Source: Phycisphaerales bacterium | GTDB lineage: Bacteria > Planctomycetota > Phycisphaerae > Phycisphaerales > UBA1924 | DNA length: 64,000 bases | Direction of reading: 5' to 3' | Assembly: GCA_020427395.1 (NCBI GenBank) | Contig: JAGQON010000002.1 | Location: forward strand, 1-64,000 | Part shown: positions 59,706-64,000 of the stretch, piece by piece | Layout of the letters: every line of letters begins with the position of its first letter | How positions within the stretch are numbered: position 1 is the first letter of the stretch | Notes under the pieces: model-generated | What the model saw: only the letters and a program-made list of their open reading frames with translations | Databases searched by the model: none | What the model was told of the DNA's origin: nothing | Translations under genes and position numbers: made by a program

Positions 59706-62424
59706 CCGCGTCGCGCTGCTGGCGGGCGCCGTGGCGCTCTCGGTGGTGCTCGTGACCACGATCGCGTGCGCGATGGCCTCGCTCAACGCGGCGTTCCGCG
59801 CACAGATCGACACCCAGATCGGCTCGGCGGAGGTCCGCCTGCGCCCAACCTCGGGCGATACCTTTGATGCTTCGCTCATGGATCAGGTCAGGCAGTGGGA
59901 GGGCGTGACCCGGGCGGTGCCGCGTCTTCAGAGCACGCTTTCGCTCGTGATCAAACAACCTGAGCTCAAGCCGATTTCAGAGGGCATGCCAGAGCTCGGG
60001 TATCAGGGCGTCGAGCAGCGATACGCGGTGAACGCGTTTGTCAATGGAATTGATCCTGCGCAGGAGGCCGAGGCGCGTCCGATCAAGCTCGTTGCGGGGC
60101 GTCTTCCAGAGGCGATTGATGAAATCGTGATCGACATGCGGGTTGCGCAGCGGCTGTCGTGGTCGTTCGCCGAGCGGATGCGCTCGGGTGAGGGCTACGA
60201 CCTGCTGTCCGACCCGGGCGCGTACCTGAAGGTCGAGCCGGTCCGATTGGGCATGACGGCTGAGTCATCCGCGGAGATGAAGAAGCTCAACGCGGGTGTG
60301 GGGCCTCGCATCGGCGACGAGCTGGTCGTCCCCCGCCTGTTTGGTCGGGCGCGGACCCTCACGATCGTGGGGCTGTCGGAACCGGCACCCATCGGGGGCA
60401 AGCCCATCGCCTTCACCACCATCCCGACCCTCGATGCGCTCGCAAGGGAGAAGGACCAGCTGACAGATATCGAGCTCAAGCTTGATGACGGGATCGATCC
60501 GGATGCGTTTGTGACGCTCCACGAGGACGAGGTGCTGCCCGAGGCGTTATTGCAAACGACTGGGCGGATCACCTCGGGCGTCGAGCAGAACATGCAGGCG
60601 TCGCAGCTGGGGTTCGTGCTGATCTCGGTGATCGCGCTGATCTCGGCGGCCTTCATTATCACAACAGGGCTGACAACGGGTGTCGCTGAGCAGCAACGCA
60701 CGCTGGCGGTCCTGCGTGCGATCGGAGCTCGTCGGGATCAACTCGCGATCGCGCAGCTGCTGGTGGGTGTAATCGTTGCGGGATTGGGAGTGATCGTCGG
60801 CTTGCCGGGCGGCGTGGTGCTCGCATTCGTGCTCACACGGATCTTCGATCAGCAGATGTCACAAGGGCTGGTGGTGCCGCCGGTGATGACCTCGCTCACG
60901 GTGCTGGGCGCGGTGGGTGCGGGGCTGATCGGGGCGTTGTGGCCCGCGTGGCGTGCGGCTTCGCTTTCGCCGCTGCAGGCGATGCAGGTGCGTGCGACGC
61001 CGATGTCGAGACGCGGGATCGGGCTTGCAGGCGTCTTCGGCGCGGTCGGGATCTCAATGATGATCTTGATCGTGCTGACGCTCTCGCAGTACGGGTACTT
61101 TTTCTTCGTCTATGTCGGGATCGGGCTGCCGGCGATGTTCCTGGGCTACTTCCTGATCTCGGTGCCGATCGTGGTGCTGATTGCCACCGTGTGCTCTACA
61201 CCGATCTCGGTGATGATGGGTCTGCCTCGGGCGCTGCTTGGGCGGACGGTGCGTGCGACGCCGTACCGGCACGGGTTTACGGCCGGTGCGTTGATGACCG
61301 GGCTGGCGCTGATGATCGGGATCTGGACCAATGGCTCGGCCGCGATGAGGGACTGGCTTGGAAAGATCCGGTTCCCCGATGCCTTCGCCTACGGACTGCC
61401 GCTGAGCGAGGAGGCGCAGTCAATCCTCGAGGGCATGGACCTCGTGGACGAGACATGCGCGATCTCGATGCGGGCGGTGCGGACCGACGCGTTCGGGGTC
61501 GAGGGGTTGTCGTCGTACAAAACGAACTTCATCGCGTTCGAGCCCGAGCCGTTCCTGAACATGGCTGACCTTGAGTTTGTGCAGGGCGATAAGGAGACTG
61601 CGGTCCAACGACTGACCGAGGGCGGATCGGTCATTGTGGCGCGTGAGTTCCTGGTGGCGCGCGGGCTGGGTGTGGGGGATACCTTCATCTGTTTCGACAA
61701 CGATACCCGGCACGAATTCGAGATTGTCGGAGTGGTCACCTCTCCTGGACTTGAACTGGTCTCGCAGTACTTCGATCTAGGCGACAACTTCGTCAATCAG
61801 GCGATCGGGTCGGTGTTCGGCTCGCGCCAGGACATGATCGACAAGTTTGGGATGCGCACCGCCCAGCTCATCCAGATCGATCTCAACGAGGACCGCCTTG
61901 CCAAGATCGGTGACGAGCAGGCGGTGGAGGAGATCCGTCAGGCGCTGCTTGGTGCTGGTGTGCTGAATGTCGGCTCAGGGCGGGTGATCCGACGTCAGAT
62001 CGAGGCGGTATTCACATCGACGCTCTTGGTATTCTCGACGGTGGCGATCGGCGCGATGCTTGTGGCCTGCTTCGGTGTGGCGAACCTGATCATCGCGGAG
62101 ATCAACGCACGCCGCTATGAGATGGGTGTTCTTCGGGCGGTGGGGGCGTCCAAGGGGCAGCTGGTCCGCTTGATCGCTTCGCAGGCGCTGATCATCGCGC
62201 TCACGGCCTGCGTGCTCGGCACGGGGCTGGGAATCCAGGCGGCATGGGGCGGGCGAGAGATGAACCGCCGGGTGGTGGGTATCGATCTGGACGCGGCGCT
62301 GCCGCTGGACGCCATCGCGTGGTGCTGGGTGGTGGCGATCGTGCTGGCACTGCTGGCATCGGCACCGAGCGCCATGCGTCTGGGACGCACACCGATCAGG
62401 AGTCTGTTGCTGTCGGCTCGGTAA
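59656..62424 (+). CDS. FtsX/MacB-type permease with eight or so membrane helices
   Basis: 922 residues from ATG 59656, with AGGGAGG 6 bases upstream. N-terminal membrane helix (VALLAGAVALSVVLVTTIAC), a large MacB-type periplasmic domain, three helices at ~320-450 (AFIITTGLTTGVAEQQRTLA; LRAIGARRDQLAIAQLLVGV), a second half with another periplasmic domain, and three final helices (ANLIIAEINARRYEMGVLRA, VGASKGQLVRLIASQALIIA). Two FtsX units in one chain, as in LolC/E-like or 'YbbP'-type transporters. Works with the ATPase above. Its stop overlaps the next gene's stop by 29 bases (convergent). Confidence 0.9.
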   Translation: MPAPSRLARSICSARRSRVALLAGAVALSVVLVTTIACAMASLNAAFRAQIDTQIGSAEVRLRPTSGDTFDASLMDQVRQWEGVTRAVPRLQSTLSLVIKQPELKPISEGMPELGYQGVEQRYAVNAFVNGIDPAQEAEARPIKLVAGRLPEAIDEIVIDMRVAQRLSWSFAERMRSGEGYDLLSDPGAYLKVEPVRLGMTAESSAEMKKLNAGVGPRIGDELVVPRLFGRARTLTIVGLSEPAPIGGKPIAFTTIPTLDALAREKDQLTDIELKLDDGIDPDAFVTLHEDEVLPEALLQTTGRITSGVEQNMQASQLGFVLISVIALISAAFIITTGLTTGVAEQQRTLAVLRAIGARRDQLAIAQLLVGVIVAGLGVIVGLPGGVVLAFVLTRIFDQQMSQGLVVPPVMTSLTVLGAVGAGLIGALWPAWRAASLSPLQAMQVRATPMSRRGIGLAGVFGAVGISMMILIVLTLSQYGYFFFVYVGIGLPAMFLGYFLISVPIVVLIATVCSTPISVMMGLPRALLGRTVRATPYRHGFTAGALMTGLALMIGIWTNGSAAMRDWLGKIRFPDAFAYGLPLSEEAQSILEGMDLVDETCAISMRAVRTDAFGVEGLSSYKTNFIAFEPEPFLNMADLEFVQGDKETAVQRLTEGGSVIVAREFLVARGLGVGDTFICFDNDTRHEFEIVGVVTSPGLELVSQYFDLGDNFVNQAIGSVFGSRQDMIDKFGMRTAQLIQIDLNEDRLAKIGDEQAVEEIRQALLGAGVLNVGSGRVIRRQIEAVFTSTLLVFSTVAIGAMLVACFGVANLIIAEINARRYEMGVLRAVGASKGQLVRLIASQALIIALTACVLGTGLGIQAAWGGREMNRRVVGIDLDAALPLDAIAWCWVVAIVLALLASAPSAMRLGRTPIRSLLLSAR

Positions 62425-63457
62425 GCGTCGGAAAGCGTTCATCGAGCCAGCTCGCCCGGCAGCGCGGGCAGACACGCATCGCGTTCTCGTTGGCTGATAC
62501 ACCAAGCAGAACGTTGACGCAGCTGCCGCAGTAACCGTTGCTGGTCAGATGGTGCACAATGCGGTGAGGCTTGATCCAGGTGGCCATGGCGCAAATGACG
62601 ATCGCGATCACGATCGGGGCCGCGAGCAGGATGATGACCAACACGCCCCGCCAGACGGACTCGTGGAACTCAGGGATCCCGAGTCGGATGAGCAGCACGG
62701 TGCTGATGGTGATCGCCAGTACCAGAGTGACGATCCGATGTGCCCGGCTCTTGTGGGAAAGCGCACGCCTGATCTCGTGGTACGCTAGGCCAAGCGCTTC
62801 GCGTTCGCTGGGGATAAGAGTGCCGAGCAGACGATCGGGCGTGTGCACGCAGCGAGCGCTGTCGTCGGTGCACCAGCGTCGGGCGTCTCGCAGTCGCGTG
62901 CCAGCACGGACATCTGAGCGGGGGTCGCGTTTGGGCTTGTCGATGATCTCGCATTGCTCGCGGTATGGACGGGTGATACGCAAGGCGTTCCAGGCGTGCC
63001 CACATTCGGGGCAGACCAGGCATTGGTCTTCTTCGGGGGTGAGCCCGTCGAGTGAGAAGCCGCACTCGCCGCAGATGCCTTCGGCGACGAGTGTCATGGC
63101 GGTGATGGTGCGCGTCTCGCTGCGCCGGAAGCGCTGCGCCAGATAGAACGCCACCCAGATGATCGCAAAGATCCAGATGACAAACTGGTCGCCATTGAAA
63201 CCCGCGTAGGTGATACCCATGATATAAAGGGCGATCGCGATGATCGCGCCGGTGGCGATCCAGCTCTGCGGATCACGGCGTTGACCCGGCGCGGGCGGGC
63301 GGTCGCACTGCCCGATCATCTGCAGGCGTGTCTTGAGGGCGCTGTAACGCAGCGTCTCTCGATCGACGCACTGTCCGAGCTGGTTGTGCTTGAGTGATTG
63401 GATGGTCTGACCACGATCATCGCACGCCTCGTCGTGATATCCCTGACGGGGGAACAT
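62396..63457 (-). CDS. Membrane protein with two zinc-ribbon modules
   Basis: 353 residues from ATG 63457 (MFPRQGYHDEACDDRG), preferred over ATG 63484 because this N-terminus matches the paralogue at 46946. Two membrane segments (~65-110), module 1 GICGECGFSLDG with CLVCPECGHAW (~130-165), a charged linker, two more membrane segments (~245-310), then module 2 GYCGSCVNVLLG with CPRCRASW. The gene is convergent with the permease and overlaps its last codons. Function unknown. Confidence 0.78.
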   Translation of the reverse strand: MFPRQGYHDEACDDRGQTIQSLKHNQLGQCVDRETLRYSALKTRLQMIGQCDRPPAPGQRRDPQSWIATGAIIAIALYIMGITYAGFNGDQFVIWIFAIIWVAFYLAQRFRRSETRTITAMTLVAEGICGECGFSLDGLTPEEDQCLVCPECGHAWNALRITRPYREQCEIIDKPKRDPRSDVRAGTRLRDARRWCTDDSARCVHTPDRLLGTLIPSEREALGLAYHEIRRALSHKSRAHRIVTLVLAITISTVLLIRLGIPEFHESVWRGVLVIILLAAPIVIAIVICAMATWIKPHRIVHHLTSNGYCGSCVNVLLGVSANENAMRVCPRCRASWLDERFPTLTEPTATDS

Positions 63458-63487
63458 GGGCGAGCTGTAGAGTGGCGTTTGCACGAG

Positions 63488-64000
63488 TCAGGGCCCGCGG
63501 TAAGAGTCGTTGAACCGATCTTCTGGGATCTCATTGCGATTGTCCCAGAGATAGTCACGGACTTCTTTGATTACATCAAAGGTGTAGTCGCCGTCCTCAT
63601 TTGGAATCTGGAGATGTCGTGCTCCGATCTTCTCGGCCTGCTTGACAACGCGAGCCATTTCAGTCAGCGCCTCAATCAACTGGTCGCAGATCTTGATCGC
63701 TGCGCTCGTGCGGTCGCGCCATCGAAGTAGCGAAGCTCCATCGACCTGATAGTCATACCCAGCTCTTCGGTTCGCACCAAAGCGGTAGTAGTCACTGAAT
63801 CGACGCGGATCGGTCTGGATGAACTCGTCAATCTTCTCGAAGTAGTACTTGAGCGCGACCTCCATGCGTTCCTCGAGCTTCTTGCGCTCTTCGTAGGATT
63901 TCTTCATGGCGGTGGCACCGAGGTTTTTGATCTCGAGCCAGTCATTGATATCCAGCTGCTCGCCGAGCTGGGCAACATCGCCCTCGAACGACTGGGCCAT
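63488..64000 (-). CDS. Hypothetical helical protein at the window edge
   Basis: 170 residues shown, starting with an ATG that is exactly the last window base (64000), so the true start may lie outside. Mostly helical and charged (KKSYEERKKLEERMEVALKY; CDQLIEALTEMARVVKQAEK). No family recognised. It lies 30 bases upstream of the zinc-ribbon gene on the same strand and is probably in one transcript with it. Confidence 0.6.
   Translation of the reverse strand: MAQSFEGDVAQLGEQLDINDWLEIKNLGATAMKKSYEERKKLEERMEVALKYYFEKIDEFIQTDPRRFSDYYRFGANRRAGYDYQVDGASLLRWRDRTSAAIKICDQLIEALTEMARVVKQAEKIGARHLQIPNEDGDYTFDVIKEVRDYLWDNRNEIPEDRFNDSYRGP

Overview
The window looks like a chromosome segment of a planctomycete, most likely class Phycisphaerae. 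The main pointers are a short secreted protein ending in the paired dockerin-like repeat common in that group (50669-51436), an eight-gene MoxR/DUF58/VWA 'Bat' operon, high GC with GTG and ATGA-coupled starts, and an integrase tail of the type I associate with planctomycete tyrosine recombinases. Family names below come from reading motifs; no database search was run.

The window has two parts. Bases 1 to about 24195 are an integrated genomic island in a tRNA-Gly(CCC) gene (24150-24221, minus). A direct repeat of at least 23 bp, covering the anticodon stem-loop, lies at 1-23 and 24173-24195. The tyrosine integrase (22781-24196) runs into the tRNA gene and stops at the first base past the repeat. 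The repeat at the far end continues in the same frame into a 65-codon tail (1-219), so a circular form would rebuild a longer integrase. A diverged second copy of this tail, with an 11-bp piece of the att core, sits at 5994-6191. The island therefore looks composite. Module 1 (1-5993) carries a giant DUF4132-type protein and a coupled small protein. Module 2 (5994-24195) carries a three-gene operon resembling DptF/DptG/DptH (two ATPases, the larger also with a PD-(D/E)XK-like motif), a MIG-type T:G glycosylase gene with an in-frame TGA, a C5-cytosine methyltransferase, a Cas4-like/DEDD nuclease fusion (DUF2779), three small HTH-type genes, a replication-type HTH gene with internal GC-rich repeats, and the integrase. 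There are no dndABCDE genes. My best guess for the undescribed system is a DptFGH-like restriction triad paired with 5mC modification and a T:G repair glycosylase.

Bases 24222-64000 are ordinary core chromosome. Rightwards: the minus-strand Bat operon (24314-33080), a DUF3467 gene, tRNA-Leu(CAA), trigger factor, two small membrane proteins, then a methylcitrate-cycle neighbourhood (citrate/2-methylcitrate synthase, prpB, prpD and a thiolase) interrupted by a Fic protein and a phosphatase-M28 peptidase fusion. After that come a PDZ/beta-solenoid secreted protein, two SDR enzymes, the dockerin-like protein, a globin-like protein without a proximal histidine, aspS, thiG, pyruvate kinase, gcvH, a LolD/MacB-type ABC transporter pair and a zinc-ribbon membrane protein. 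The window ends at the start codon of an unrecognised gene.

Together the core genes cover cell-envelope stress or proteolysis (Bat), propionate and acetyl-CoA metabolism, glycolysis and glycine cleavage. The island genes look like mobile defence and self-propagation.
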